Below are positions 26,755-36,007 of a stretch of 56,311 bases of DNA, one piece after another (positions within the stretch are counted from its first letter, which is position 1; each line of letters begins with the position of its first letter). Both the position numbers and the translations under genes were made by a program. The notes under the pieces were generated by a model. That model was not told the origin of the DNA. It saw only the letters and a list, made by a program, of their open reading frames with translations, and ran no database searches. Source of the DNA: DATAPD01 sp036265385 (lineage in GTDB: Bacteria > Acidobacteriota > Terriglobia > Terriglobales > Acidobacteriaceae); NCBI GenBank assembly GCA_036265385.1, contig DATAPD010000057.1:1-56311 (forward strand). Reading direction: 5' to 3'.

Positions 26755-27320
26755 GCCGCTGGCAGGCGCCAAGCTCCAGTTTCATCCCACCCGAAAGATC
26801 CGAGCACACCATCCACCTGTTCCCGCGCTTTTGCCGTTCGTGTTCGAATCTCCAGAACAGAATCGTGGCTGACAAAGAGAAAATACTCGAGCGTGTCTTT
26901 CGGCCACTGCGGAATAAAGAAGGCATCCCACCCCGCCAACATCGGCTGCAATAGAAACGCTATCGATTCCACGAATTCGTCGGAACGGAAAAAGTGGCCC
27001 GGCGCAGTCTCGAGGGAACGGTTTTCGCCGAAACCTTGCCGCATTCGCTCGATGGCCTTGCGAGGGATTGACTCCTCTTGCTCGTTCCACACTCCCCATT
27101 GCGTGATCCAAAGCGAGGCTCCAGCGAAATGCCGTTCATCGTTGTACAAATGAGCCGAGAATCGCGCAAGGCGAAGAAGCTGTTGAGACGAGAGATCCTT
27201 GAGATGGAGCGTCAATGACTGCGCTTCTGGATCGCTGAAATCCAACGTGTTGTTCGTGCAGACAAGTCCTTCGTACCTCGATAGTACGTCTTCTATCTCA
27301 TCACGAGTGACGGCCTGCAT
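26751..27320 (-). CDS. conserved-looking hypothetical protein
   Basis: A 189-residue soluble protein, opening MQAVTRDEIEDVLSRYEGLV. It has no signal or membrane helix and is rich in aromatic residues in the middle (SLWITQWGVWNEQEES, WDAFFIPQWPKDTLEYFLF). I do not recognise the family. It converges with the Hfq-like gene, the two overlapping by 4 nt. Composition and codon use look like a genuine gene. Confidence 0.6.
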   Translation of the reverse strand: MQAVTRDEIEDVLSRYEGLVCTNNTLDFSDPEAQSLTLHLKDLSSQQLLRLARFSAHLYNDERHFAGASLWITQWGVWNEQEESIPRKAIERMRQGFGENRSLETAPGHFFRSDEFVESIAFLLQPMLAGWDAFFIPQWPKDTLEYFLFVSHDSVLEIRTRTAKAREQVDGVLGSFGWDETGAWRLPAA

Positions 27321-27372
27321 ATCAAGCTCCGAGCGTTAGCTTACCAAGGGTTGCCGAGAACTTCCGGACTTC

Positions 27373-27924
27373 TCAAAGTTTCGGCAGCACGATCCCTTTC
27401 TGCGCCTGATATTTCCCCTTGCGATCCTTGTAGCTTGTCTCGCAGACCTCGTCAGACTGGAAGAACAGGATCTGGCAGAGTCCTTCATTGGCGTAGATTT
27501 TGGCGGGAAGCGGAGTCGTGTTTGAAATCTCTAATGTGACGAAGCCTTCCCATTCAGGCTCGAACGGAGTGACATTGACGATGATTCCGCAGCGCGCGTA
27601 GGTCGACTTGCCCACGCAGACGGTCAAAACGTCGCGGGGAATCTTGAAGTATTCGACGGAACGCGCGAGTGCAAAGGAGTTTGGCGGAACGATGGCGACA
27701 TCCGAGCGGACCGTCACAAAGGAGCGCTCGTCGAAATTCTTGGGGTCTACTACGGTGCAATTCACATTCGTGAAGATCTTGAACTCGTCGGCGACCCGGA
27801 GATCGTATCCGTAGGAGGAAACGCCGTAAGAGATCACTCCCTGGCTGACCTGTTTCTCGGAATAGGGGTTGATCATGTCATGTTCCTGGGCCATTCGGCG
27901 GATCCAACGGTCGCTTTTCAGCAT
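27373..27924 (-). CDS. dcd: dCTP deaminase
   Basis: A 183-residue enzyme converting dCTP to dUTP (or directly to dUMP in bifunctional forms) for thymidylate synthesis. Family motifs are present: KSDRWIRRMA at the N terminus, SSYGYDLRVADEF, the phosphate-binding GKSTYARCGI, and the catalytic Glu in FEPEWEGFVTLEISN. ATG at 27924 lies behind gaaggaga; upstream in-frame codons only add a Cys-rich stretch unlike the family. It is divergent from the HU gene. Confidence 0.92.
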   Translation of the reverse strand: MLKSDRWIRRMAQEHDMINPYSEKQVSQGVISYGVSSYGYDLRVADEFKIFTNVNCTVVDPKNFDERSFVTVRSDVAIVPPNSFALARSVEYFKIPRDVLTVCVGKSTYARCGIIVNVTPFEPEWEGFVTLEISNTTPLPAKIYANEGLCQILFFQSDEVCETSYKDRKGKYQAQKGIVLPKL

Positions 27925-28109
27925 GGTTCTCCTTCGACACTCCCTGTTGAGTGTGATTCTGGGATTGGGAAGGCACGGGGCGCATCCCGGACAAACTGGG
28001 CTGGAACTCGAGGGTAGAGTCATCTTACGGGATACTTGCCGCCGTTGACAATCTCCGTTATGTCTCTTAGCATCAAGGACTTGGTGGCATTCAAAGGGAG
28101 GGGCGCCGC

Positions 28110-28379
28110 GTGATCAAGCTCGACATCATCAACGAAGTTGTGGCAAAGACCGGCATCACCAAAACAAAAGCCGAGTTGGCGGTTGAGACTGTCTTCGAGA
28201 GCATGAAGCGTTCGCTGGCGAAGGGCGATCGTATTGAGCTGCGGGGATTTGGAGTGTTCAACGTGCGTCCGCGAAAGACTGGCATTGGGCGTAATCCGAG
28301 AACCGGCGCTGAAGTTTCGATCCCACCCGGAAAGGCTGTACGCTTCAAACCCGGTAAAGAGTTGCAATCAATCGACTGA
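28110..28379 (+). CDS. HU/IHF-family DNA-binding protein
   Basis: An 89-residue histone-like protein. LRGFGVFNVRPRK followed by the beta-arm sequence GRNPRTGAEVSIP and AVRFKPGKELQ are the family signature, with the Pro at the arm tip that bends DNA. GTG start behind gggagggg. Length and motifs are normal; whether it acts as HU homodimer or IHF subunit cannot be told. Confidence 0.93.
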   Translation: MIKLDIINEVVAKTGITKTKAELAVETVFESMKRSLAKGDRIELRGFGVFNVRPRKTGIGRNPRTGAEVSIPPGKAVRFKPGKELQSID

Positions 28380-28467
28380 ACTAATTTCGATTGGCAATTC
28401 GTAGTTGCCGGTTGCAAATTCGCCACGATCTTCCCTGCCATGCACTGATGCACTTCCTTGACTCACC

Positions 28468-29514
28468 ATGTCTGAGAGTACCCCACCGTTATCTGATCCA
28501 ATCGGAACGTCACAATTTCCCCCGCCTACCCACCAGGTAGTGTGGGTAGTTCATCGTCCTAGACAGCGGTATTGGTTGCACGCGCTCTTACTGGCGCTGA
28601 CGATCTGCACGACGCTGATCGTCGGTGCGCGCATGCAATTCAATTTCGAACACAACCAGGATGTGTTCACATTGGACGACAACTCGCTCGATTTCTTTCC
28701 GTTATCGTGGGCTTTCGCGAAGCCTTCGAACTTGTTGAAGGGAATTCCATTCTCGTTGACGCTCATGACCATTCTCATGGCGCACGAGATGGGGCATTAC
28801 CTGATGTGCCGCTACTATCGCGTCAGCACCACCCTCCCGTTTTTTATTCCGTTTCCCACATTGATCGGAACGATGGGAGCTTTCATACGCATTCGCTCAC
28901 CAATTCGATCCCGAGTGGCGTTGTTCGATATCGGAGTAGCGGGACCGATCGCGGGATTTGTTGTTGCACTTTCGGCGCTGCCCTTCGCGCTGGGGATGTC
29001 GCACGTGAGCCACATCGCGAGCAGAGCGGACCGGATCGAATTGGGATACCCATTGATCTTCCACTTCATTCACCAGCTCATTGTGTGGATTGTGCCCTCC
29101 CATAGCATTGCTGCGAGACCGCTTTCGGCAGTCTCACTGCATCCTGTCGCGATTGCGGCATGGGTCGGAATGTTCGCTACGGCTCTTAACTTGTTGCCCG
29201 GCGGACAACTGGATGGAGGCCACATCATTTTCTCGATCGCTCCGCGAGCCCACCGATACATCTCAATCGCGACCATCGCAGCGATGATTCCGGCAGCGTA
29301 TTACCTGTGGGTGGGCTGGCTCCTCTGGGCAGTACTGCTGGGGATTAGCGCCATGCGTCATCCACACGTTGAAGAGGAACCACGGATTGTCGGCCATCGG
29401 CGATGGGTGGCCGCCTTTGCTCTCGCGATGCTCGTCATGACCTTTACGCCAGCGCCTTTCGCCAACAGTTCATTTCAGCATGTGGTGGGGGAGTTTCGAG
29501 GGGCGAAACGCTGA
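28468..29514 (+). CDS. site-2 protease-family membrane metalloprotease (M50)
   Basis: A 348-residue protein with six or more membrane helices. The zinc motif HEMGH stands at about 106-110 inside a helix, and the third ligand motif NLLPGGQLDGGH lies at about 243-254. Both match peptidase M50. There is no PDZ domain, so it belongs to the short form. Substrates of such proteases are often anti-sigma factors or signal peptide remnants; none is evident nearby. Confidence 0.85.
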   Translation: MSESTPPLSDPIGTSQFPPPTHQVVWVVHRPRQRYWLHALLLALTICTTLIVGARMQFNFEHNQDVFTLDDNSLDFFPLSWAFAKPSNLLKGIPFSLTLMTILMAHEMGHYLMCRYYRVSTTLPFFIPFPTLIGTMGAFIRIRSPIRSRVALFDIGVAGPIAGFVVALSALPFALGMSHVSHIASRADRIELGYPLIFHFIHQLIVWIVPSHSIAARPLSAVSLHPVAIAAWVGMFATALNLLPGGQLDGGHIIFSIAPRAHRYISIATIAAMIPAAYYLWVGWLLWAVLLGISAMRHPHVEEEPRIVGHRRWVAAFALAMLVMTFTPAPFANSSFQHVVGEFRGAKR

Positions 29515-29560
29515 TTTCAACTATTGCATTTCCATGCGCTGATTGCGCACATTAACTTAG

Positions 29561-29605
29561 CTGTCATCCTGAACGAGCATTTTTTGCGAGTGAAGGACCT
29601 ATGCA
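29561..29605 (+). repeat. 45-bp REP-like repeat, copy A
   Basis: Begins ctgtcatcctgaacgagc and ends aaggacctatgca. Matches copies B and C on the opposite strand: the outer 18 bases and the inner 13 bases agree with copy C, while the middle differs. Confidence 0.8.
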
Positions 29606-29928
29606 TTTTCAGGTTGATAGCGGTGCTTGTTGTACCATCCTGAGGATAAGTCCCGCCATGTAGGGTTCTCCGAGACAATCAGCTGAACTTTCTTGATCCG
29701 CAGCCACCCTTTAATCTCCTTCTCCCGATCAATGGCGCTGCGAATGTCACCGAAACGCTCGAACCAGACCAGTCGATTGATCTTGTACCGAGAGGCAAAC
29801 CAAGAGCCGATGCCCTGCTTGTGTTCCCATGTACGTCGCTCAAGGTTGTTGGTAACACCTGTGTACAAGGTCTTGGACTTGTTCGTGATGATTTATACGT
29901 AGTAGAAGCGGAGCCGGTGGGGATGCAT
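29599..29928 (-). pseudogene. GIY-YIG nuclease-domain gene with in-frame stop
   Basis: Reading from ATG at 29928 the frame gives MHPHRLRFYYV, then a TAA stop at 29893-29895, then IITNKSKTLYTGVTNNLERR and the rest of a single-domain GIY-YIG protein of the UvrC N-terminal/YhbQ type. The stop falls exactly in the second Tyr of the GIY-YIG motif (Y-Y-V-stop-I-I), so a single change (TAT or TAC to TAA) has disabled the gene. The frame is otherwise open to the end, suggesting recent loss. Its first codons lie inside repeat copy B. Confidence 0.85.
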
Positions 29929-29968
29929 GGGTACTTCGCTCGCAAAGAACGCTCGCTCAGGATGACAG
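29924..29968 (-). repeat. 45-bp REP-like repeat, copy B
   Basis: On the minus strand it reads ctgtcatcctgagcgagc, then gttctttgcgagcga, then agtacccatgca. Its end supplies the ATG of the GIY-YIG pseudogene. Confidence 0.8.
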
Positions 29969-30076
29969 CGGTATTGACCAATAGTAAGTGAAAAGTGAAC
30001 AGGAAGATTGTGATGTGCTGAACCTAGTCGAAGCTCAGTTCTGAGCCTGAACCGACGATGGATCATGCTTGAGAAC

Positions 30077-30121
30077 TGCATAGGTCCTTAACTCGAGAAG
30101 AGCGCTCGTTCAGGATGACAG
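30077..30121 (-). repeat. 45-bp REP-like repeat, copy C
   Basis: On the minus strand it reads ctgtcatcctgaacgagc, then gctcttctcgagtt, then aaggacctatgca. It forms an inverted pair with copy A, about 560 bp apart, enclosing the GIY-YIG pseudogene. Confidence 0.8.
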
Positions 30122-30162
30122 ATGCTAGGGCTGGGAGAGAAAAAGTAATGAGCAGTAACCCC

Positions 30163-32625
30163 TCACATCAGCCATAGCGCGTCCACGTCTACGATGACTT
30201 GAGTCCGCGGAATTTTCTGCGTGTGTGCGTAGGCGAGCATGGCGCGCAACAGATTGTTCATCTTTTCGCGGCTGGCAGACTTCAGGACAAAGTGGTAGCG
30301 GTAATCATTTTTCAAACGAAGGATGGGCGCGGCGGCCGGGCCGAGCACACGAACTCCTTCGTGGCGTGTCTTTTCAAACCATTGGCCAATCAATCCGGAC
30401 CAACGAAGTGATTCATCCAACTTCTCGCTGCGGATGAGAACGTTGGCGAGCGCACTGTAAGGCGGGTAGTGCATCCAGTTGCGAAAACGTAGTTCTTTCT
30501 CATAAAAACCAACGAAATCGTGGTGGGCGGCATACTGCACGGCATAGTGATCCTGAAAGTAAGTTTGTAAAACAACTTTGCCAGGAGTGGTGCCGCGACC
30601 TGCGCGTCCAGCGACCTGGGTGAGCAATTGGAACGTGCGTTCGGCGGCGCGGAAGTCGGGCAGGCCAAGCGCACTGTCCGCGGCAATCACGCCAACCAAG
30701 GTCACGCCATGGATGTCATGGCCCTTAGCAATCATTTGCGTACCGACAAGCAAATCAATTTCGCCCGCGTTCATGCCCGCTAACATGCGCTCGAAGTCCT
30801 CGCGTCCACGGACGGTATCGCGATCCAGTCGGGCGATGCGAGCTTGAGGGAACATCCCGTGAATCAACTCTTCAAGCTTTTCGGATCCAGTGCCGAGAAA
30901 ATAGACGTACTCGCTGCCGCAGTGGACGCACTTGTCAGGGATGTTCGCCACATATCCGCAGTAATGGCATTCCATTTTGTGGGCGCGCTTATGGTGCGTG
31001 AGGGCGATCGCACAGTTTTTGCATTCAAGTGTCTTGCCACAGGATCGGCATAGCACAACGGGAGAGTACCCGCGTCGATTGAGCAGGACCATTACCTGCT
31101 CGTGTTTCGCGAGGCGTTGACCGATCTCTTCCGCCAGCTTGCGTGAAATAACCTGCTCGTGACCGGTTTCCTGGAACTCCTGGCGCATGTCGATGATCTC
31201 GACTTCCGGAAGCGGACGTTGCTCGACGCGATCCGGCAATTCGACGAGCGCGTACTTGTTCTTTTTCGCGTTGTAGTAGGACTCGAGCGAGGGGGTAGCG
31301 GACCCCAGCACTACGACAGCATTGGCCATCTTGGCTCGAACGACAGCCACATCGCGCGCGTGGTAGCGTGGAGTTTCTTCTTGCTTGTATGAGGAGTCCT
31401 GTTCTTCATCGACGATGAGCAGAGCCAGGTCAGTCACGGGCGCAAAAACCGCAGAGCGTGTTCCAACAACGACGCGCGCTTCGCCCCGCTTGATCCGGTG
31501 CCACTGTTCAGCACGTTCCTGATTGCTGAGGCCTGAGTGCAGAATCGCGACTTCGTCGCCGAAAACTTGATGGAGATCGGCCGCAACGGCAGGAGTCAGG
31601 CCAATTTCGGGGACCAGCAGAATCGCAGAGCGGCCCTGATCCAATACCTGCCGCATTCCCGCAAGGTAAACCGCAGTTTTGCCGGAGCCGGTCACGCCAT
31701 GCAGAAGCATCCCAGCGAACTTTCGGCTCATCACTCCCTCTGCAATTTTGGCGAGCGCGTGTTTTTGCGGCGCGCTGAACTCGAAGTGAAAGGGTCGAGC
31801 TTTTACCTTGGAGACGTGGAATTCCGCCGGCTCTTCTTTGATCTCGACCAGACCTCGCCGCACGAGAGTGTTGAGTGTTGAACGGGGGACATCTAGCGAT
31901 TGCAGATGTCCGACTTTGAGCGTGCCTCCGGCTGCGGCTAGGGCCTCGATAACCGTGCGCTGATTGTCGTTGAGCTTTTTAGATGGAGCAGTCGTCTGCG
32001 GTCCGATTTTCTCTTCGGCGCCTTTCAACACTGCAATTTTGACGAGTCGAGTCGCGTCGCGGACTTCGGACACGTCTTCGCGCACAATCCATTTCTTACG
32101 AACCATCCCGCTGAGAATGTGACGTGAGACGCGGATGGAGGAACGAAGAGATTCTTCTCGCACCCAGTCTCGTTCTGTAAGGAAGTCAAGGATGCGAAAT
32201 TCGGTGTTTTGTTCTTCCGCCGTGCGCTGGGAGCGGCCGGGCGAGCCAGTAGTGCCCGCTAAATGAAGCGCAAGATGCCCTTGATCGGTAATGCGATACG
32301 CAATGGAACGTTTGAACTCGGCACTGAGCGGAAGCATGGTCCGGAAAACTTCGCCGATGGGGGCAAGGTAGTAATCGGCAATCCATCGACCCATCCGGAG
32401 GAGTTGATCATCCAGTACGGGTTCGGTGTCGAGAACCTGAAGAACGTTTTTCGTTTTGACTTTTGGCTGCCGGTCGTGAATTTCGACGACTACGCCCGAC
32501 ATCCGCTGCTGACGAAAGGGAATAAGGACGCGACCGCCAACAACCGGCTCCATTCCCTGCGGGATGGAGTACGTGAACGCCTTGTCGAGCGGCACAGCCA
32601 GGGCGACGTCGGAGAAAAGTGGCAT
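30163..32625 (-). CDS. priA: primosomal protein N' (replication restart helicase)
   Basis: An 820-residue superfamily 2 helicase that restarts stalled replication forks. The N-terminal 3'-end-binding domain (VALAVPLDKAFTYSIP) is followed by Walker A LLHGVTGSGKT near residue 310, Walker B LIVDEEQDSSYKQ, and a zinc-binding region between about 525 and 570 with CRSCGKTLECKNC and CHYCG...CVHCG. The C-terminal helicase motifs VGTQMIAKGHD and QVAGRAGRG close it. It is about 90 residues longer than the E. coli protein, the excess lying before the helicase core. Confidence 0.95.
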   Translation of the reverse strand: MPLFSDVALAVPLDKAFTYSIPQGMEPVVGGRVLIPFRQQRMSGVVVEIHDRQPKVKTKNVLQVLDTEPVLDDQLLRMGRWIADYYLAPIGEVFRTMLPLSAEFKRSIAYRITDQGHLALHLAGTTGSPGRSQRTAEEQNTEFRILDFLTERDWVREESLRSSIRVSRHILSGMVRKKWIVREDVSEVRDATRLVKIAVLKGAEEKIGPQTTAPSKKLNDNQRTVIEALAAAGGTLKVGHLQSLDVPRSTLNTLVRRGLVEIKEEPAEFHVSKVKARPFHFEFSAPQKHALAKIAEGVMSRKFAGMLLHGVTGSGKTAVYLAGMRQVLDQGRSAILLVPEIGLTPAVAADLHQVFGDEVAILHSGLSNQERAEQWHRIKRGEARVVVGTRSAVFAPVTDLALLIVDEEQDSSYKQEETPRYHARDVAVVRAKMANAVVVLGSATPSLESYYNAKKNKYALVELPDRVEQRPLPEVEIIDMRQEFQETGHEQVISRKLAEEIGQRLAKHEQVMVLLNRRGYSPVVLCRSCGKTLECKNCAIALTHHKRAHKMECHYCGYVANIPDKCVHCGSEYVYFLGTGSEKLEELIHGMFPQARIARLDRDTVRGREDFERMLAGMNAGEIDLLVGTQMIAKGHDIHGVTLVGVIAADSALGLPDFRAAERTFQLLTQVAGRAGRGTTPGKVVLQTYFQDHYAVQYAAHHDFVGFYEKELRFRNWMHYPPYSALANVLIRSEKLDESLRWSGLIGQWFEKTRHEGVRVLGPAAAPILRLKNDYRYHFVLKSASREKMNNLLRAMLAYAHTQKIPRTQVIVDVDALWLM

Positions 32626-32687
32626 GAAAGAAGGTCATCGAAATCGTAGCACGCAGTACGTAGGCCTTTTTATGGTCTGACCAAGAA

Positions 32688-33032
32688 TCAAGAAACGACT
32701 TCTCGGTCTCCGTGAGAGGGTGGTTGCGAAATCACAAGGAAACGAACGTCTGCGGTCGATTCGTTTTTCATCTGGTGAGGAATGCCTAGCGCGATCGGCA
32801 GCCCCTCTCCGGCACGAAGTTTCACGATCTCGCCTGAGACTTCCATCGTCGCTTCGCCTGACAGTATGTAGAAGAATTGTTGAGCGTGATGGTGGAAGTG
32901 GCGTACTTCCGAAGTGCCGGGTGGCATGCGCTCCTCGATCACGCTGAGCGCTTCGTTTTTCACGAGATGCCAGCCGTCGCAGTGTTTTCCCCAGGTGTAG
33001 TGCTCGGACGTCTGTCTGCTCCTCGGAATCAT
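32688..33032 (-). CDS. small cupin-domain protein
   Basis: A 114-residue single-domain cupin. The first metal motif lies in VRHFHHHAQQFFYILSGEATM and the second in IALGIPHQMKNES. Both could bind a metal. The function of such stand-alone cupins is not predictable from sequence. It lies 4 nt downstream of the UDG gene and on the same strand, so the two may be co-transcribed. Confidence 0.75.
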   Translation of the reverse strand: MIPRSRQTSEHYTWGKHCDGWHLVKNEALSVIEERMPPGTSEVRHFHHHAQQFFYILSGEATMEVSGEIVKLRAGEGLPIALGIPHQMKNESTADVRFLVISQPPSHGDREVVS

Positions 33033-33036
33033 GGCA

Positions 33037-33909
33037 CTATTGTGCAGATTTCTCAGGAACCTTCAATCCCAGTTCCTTCATCACCATTTGCAAATCTTTC
33101 CAAGCCTCCCCTTTCTGGCGCGGGTCACGCAACAGGAACGCGGGATGGTAGGTAACGGCGAGCTTGGCGCCAGTCCAGGCGGGATCGTTACTCCGAACTC
33201 CAGCCGGTCGGAAGTCGTACCAGTGGCCGCGCAACTGAGACATGGATGAATTCATGGCAAGCAGCGTCTTGGCGGCCACAGCGCCGAGGGCGACGATCAC
33301 TTTGGGTTTAATGGCCGCGACCTGGCGCATGAGAAATGGCGAACAGGTCTCGCATTCATCGCGTTCCGGAGTGCGGTTGTTCGGTGGCCGGCATTTAATG
33401 ATGTTCGCGATGTAAACCTGTTCCCGCGTCAGCCCCATGGCCTTGATCATGTTCGTGAGAAGTTGACCGGCGCGCCCTACGAACGGTTCGCCTTGTTCAT
33501 CTTCATCCGCCCCCGGTGCTTCGCCGATGAACATCAGGTCCGCTTTAGGGGTGCCGACGCCAAATACGATCTGCTTGCGTCCTTGTTTGTGCAGCACGCA
33601 TCGAGTGCAGTCGCCGAGATCTTCTCGGATGATCTTCAGGGCCTTCGCGGGATCCGAGACAGTCTGCTCGGTGTATGTGTTGCTGACTTCAGGGATCGTT
33701 TCTTCGGCGACGGACAACGTGGCGGATCTGCGAGGAGCCATCAATTCTCCTGGGGTTGATTCAGAAACAGTCAGTGTTAGAGGGTCGTTTGATTCCGATT
33801 GGTTCAATACCGAATCCCGCCGGTAGAAATCGTAAATGCCGAGCTCATTGTAGTAGCGGATGCGCTCGGCGAGAGCACGTCGAAGTTCGGGGTCAAACGT
33901 GTTTGGCAT
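33037..33909 (-). CDS. uracil-DNA glycosylase, family 4 ([4Fe-4S])
   Basis: A 290-residue protein removing uracil from DNA. The catalytic domain occupies about 90-285. It contains CTRCVLHKQGRKQIVFGVG with two Fe-S Cys, motif A MFIGEAPGADEDEQGEPFVGRAG (shown as its key parts GEAPG and PFVGRAG), CRPPNNRTPERDEC with the remaining Cys, and motif B YHPAFLLRD. An N-terminal extension of about 90 residues is not part of the usual family 4 fold. ATG at 33909 is chosen over TTG at 33927. Confidence 0.9.
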   Translation of the reverse strand: MPNTFDPELRRALAERIRYYNELGIYDFYRRDSVLNQSESNDPLTLTVSESTPGELMAPRRSATLSVAEETIPEVSNTYTEQTVSDPAKALKIIREDLGDCTRCVLHKQGRKQIVFGVGTPKADLMFIGEAPGADEDEQGEPFVGRAGQLLTNMIKAMGLTREQVYIANIIKCRPPNNRTPERDECETCSPFLMRQVAAIKPKVIVALGAVAAKTLLAMNSSMSQLRGHWYDFRPAGVRSNDPAWTGAKLAVTYHPAFLLRDPRQKGEAWKDLQMVMKELGLKVPEKSAQ

Positions 33910-33992
33910 GAGGAGCAAGAATAGCAAATGAAATCACTGATTTCAGTTGTGCGAGCCTGTGGGAAACGCAGAACGTTCGGACAACCGAATCA

Positions 33993-34655
33993 CTACTTCA
34001 ATTCGACTTCGACGATTTGGCCCTCGGTTGAGCCCACATTGGCGAGCGAGTGAGTGACCTTGCTGTCAATCCAATGAAAATCGCCTGCCTTGATTTCGTG
34101 CGACATGGACTGGCCATCGGGTGCCGTCATCTTCAGTTGCATAGTAGTCGCAGCGACGATCAGGTAAGGGCGTTCATGAGTGTGCATCGGCGAACTTGCG
34201 CCGGGAGAGAGAACGTATTTGTAGACGCGGAGACTCGGATTCTCAGAGATTATGGTGCCAGCAGTGCCATCGGCAGGATGCTCAGGGCGATGAAAAGCCT
34301 CAACATCAATCACGTCAAAATCTGTTTGGCCCATGTTAATCACCCTGTGCGTGTACGGAACATCTTCTCGCCGGGCAGAGATGCGCCCCGGCGTGGACGG
34401 ACCTGGAGGGGTTTGAGCTTTGTTCAATTCCTGTTCAGCCAGAGTGCTGTCCGAAATGCCGATGGCGACGCGATCACGCGGATGGATGTGATACTGCGTG
34501 CTTTGTCCGGCAGGAACCGTCACACGCATAACGAGAATATGTTCGTTCCTCAGAACGACGTGATGGTGTGGTTCGTTTTCAACGGGGACGGGTTGTTGTT
34601 GAGCCATCGTCATGCTCGACAGTATCGCGAAGAGAGAAATGCGAACGCAGAACAT
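33993..34655 (-). CDS. exported cupin-domain protein
   Basis: A 220-residue protein with a signal peptide (MFCVRISLFAILSSMTMA before QQQ). Two cupin-like halves follow, with HHVVLRNEHILVMRVTVPAG...HIHPRDRVAIGI in the first and LSPGASSPMHTHERPYLIV in the second. A periplasmic sensor or enzyme is possible. ATG at 34655 behind aaaagg is preferred over an upstream TTG. It lies 24 nt after coaBC, so it may be read with it. Confidence 0.7.
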   Translation of the reverse strand: MFCVRISLFAILSSMTMAQQQPVPVENEPHHHVVLRNEHILVMRVTVPAGQSTQYHIHPRDRVAIGISDSTLAEQELNKAQTPPGPSTPGRISARREDVPYTHRVINMGQTDFDVIDVEAFHRPEHPADGTAGTIISENPSLRVYKYVLSPGASSPMHTHERPYLIVAATTMQLKMTAPDGQSMSHEIKAGDFHWIDSKVTHSLANVGSTEGQIVEVELK

Positions 34656-34679
34656 AAGACCTTTTAAGCTCTGCAAACG

Positions 34680-35891
34680 TCAGCGCGACTGTACGGGCGT
34701 ACGTTTCCGTAGTTTCACTATTTGGTCGAGCACGCGCTGGGCGACTTCGAGCTTGGATGTCTCCGGTACTTCAATCACCTCATCGTGGGTGATGATGGTG
34801 ACGGCATTGCGGTCGGAGTCGAAGCCAACACCCTCGCGCGATACATCGTTGACTACAATCGCGTCGAGCGCTTTCTTCGCTAGCTTTGTGCGGGCATTCT
34901 CCAGGACGTTTTCGGTTTCAGCGGCGAACCCGATGATCAATTGCGACGTCTTTTTGCGCGAGAGCTCAGCGAGAATGTCGGTTGTTGGCTCGAGTTCGAG
35001 TGTCAGCGGCCCTTTACGTTTAATCTTTTGATCAGCCTGCGACTTCGGTTTGTAGTCGGCCACCGCTGCGGTTTTGATTACGATCGTGCTCTCCGGCAGA
35101 AAGCGAAGAACGGCTTCCCGCATCTGCTCCGCGGTTTCCACGTGAGTAGTGTCAGCTTGTCCCGGAGGAGTAATCGAGGTTGGCCCCGTCACAAGAAGCA
35201 CACGCGCACCTCGCCGGATAGCCGCTTCGGCGATCGCATAGCCCATGCGTCCGCTGGAACGGTTCGTGAGGTATCGGACGGGATCGATCTTTTCGCGAGT
35301 GGGGCCAGCCGTGATCAGGATCGTTTCGCCCGAAAGATCCTCGGAAAGGCCCAGTATTTCGAGAACGGCAGCCACGATGGATTCGTTTTCGGCAAGACGC
35401 CCAGGACCAGTCATTCCGCAAGCAAGGTACCCGGTGGCTGGTTCGACGATATGCACACCACGTTCGCGAAGAACGCGGAGATTTGCTTTCGTCGCCTCGT
35501 GGTTCCACATGTTCACGTTCATCGCCGGAGCGACGACAACCGGAGCAGTACTGGCGAGATAAAGGGTGCTCAGGAAATCATTGGCAGTCCCCTGGGCGAA
35601 CTTTGCAAGGACGTCGGCTGTGGCCGGAACGACAACGAGAGCGTCGATCGATTGGGCCACCGCGATGTGCTCGACGGCAGAATCGATGTTCGGTTGTTCT
35701 GCGTCCGAACCGAAAAGATCGGTAATGACCTTTTCTCCAGAGAGAGCGGCGAAGGTAAGTGGCCGGACAAATTCCTGGGCGGCACGGGTCATGACAACCT
35801 GGACGCGAATGCCGCGGTCCTGGAGCAGGCGGACGATTTCAGCGGCCTTGTACGCTGCGATACCGCCGCTAACGCCCAGTGCGATCTTCAT
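34680..35891 (-). CDS. coaBC: phosphopantothenoylcysteine decarboxylase / phosphopantothenate-cysteine ligase
   Basis: A 403-residue bifunctional enzyme for two successive steps of coenzyme A synthesis. The N-terminal flavin-dependent CoaC half opens KIALGVSGGIAAYKAAE and holds the active-site His region SAVEHIAVAQ, PAMNVNMW and the flap Cys in ATGYLACGMTGPGR. The CoaB half follows from about 185 (ILITAGPTREKIDPVRYLTN), with KTAAVADYKP and KIKRKGPLTLEL. Size and order are normal. It sits in the frequent order yicC-gmk-rpoZ-coaBC. Confidence 0.95.
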   Translation of the reverse strand: MKIALGVSGGIAAYKAAEIVRLLQDRGIRVQVVMTRAAQEFVRPLTFAALSGEKVITDLFGSDAEQPNIDSAVEHIAVAQSIDALVVVPATADVLAKFAQGTANDFLSTLYLASTAPVVVAPAMNVNMWNHEATKANLRVLRERGVHIVEPATGYLACGMTGPGRLAENESIVAAVLEILGLSEDLSGETILITAGPTREKIDPVRYLTNRSSGRMGYAIAEAAIRRGARVLLVTGPTSITPPGQADTTHVETAEQMREAVLRFLPESTIVIKTAAVADYKPKSQADQKIKRKGPLTLELEPTTDILAELSRKKTSQLIIGFAAETENVLENARTKLAKKALDAIVVNDVSREGVGFDSDRNAVTIITHDEVIEVPETSKLEVAQRVLDQIVKLRKRTPVQSR

Positions 35892-36007
35892 AGGAATTAG
35901 ATTCACGGAATCCAGTTGCGGACGCTTTGCGACGCGTCCGCGATGGTAACCATGAGAGCAACTGTGGCGCCTGATCTACGAGGAGCGCCGTATAGACTGC
36001 GAGTGAA

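Noticed and set aside
34941..35900. 319-residue open frame on the plus strand
   Set aside because: It is antisense to coaBC, whose motifs are unmistakable. The frame has no recognisable domain.
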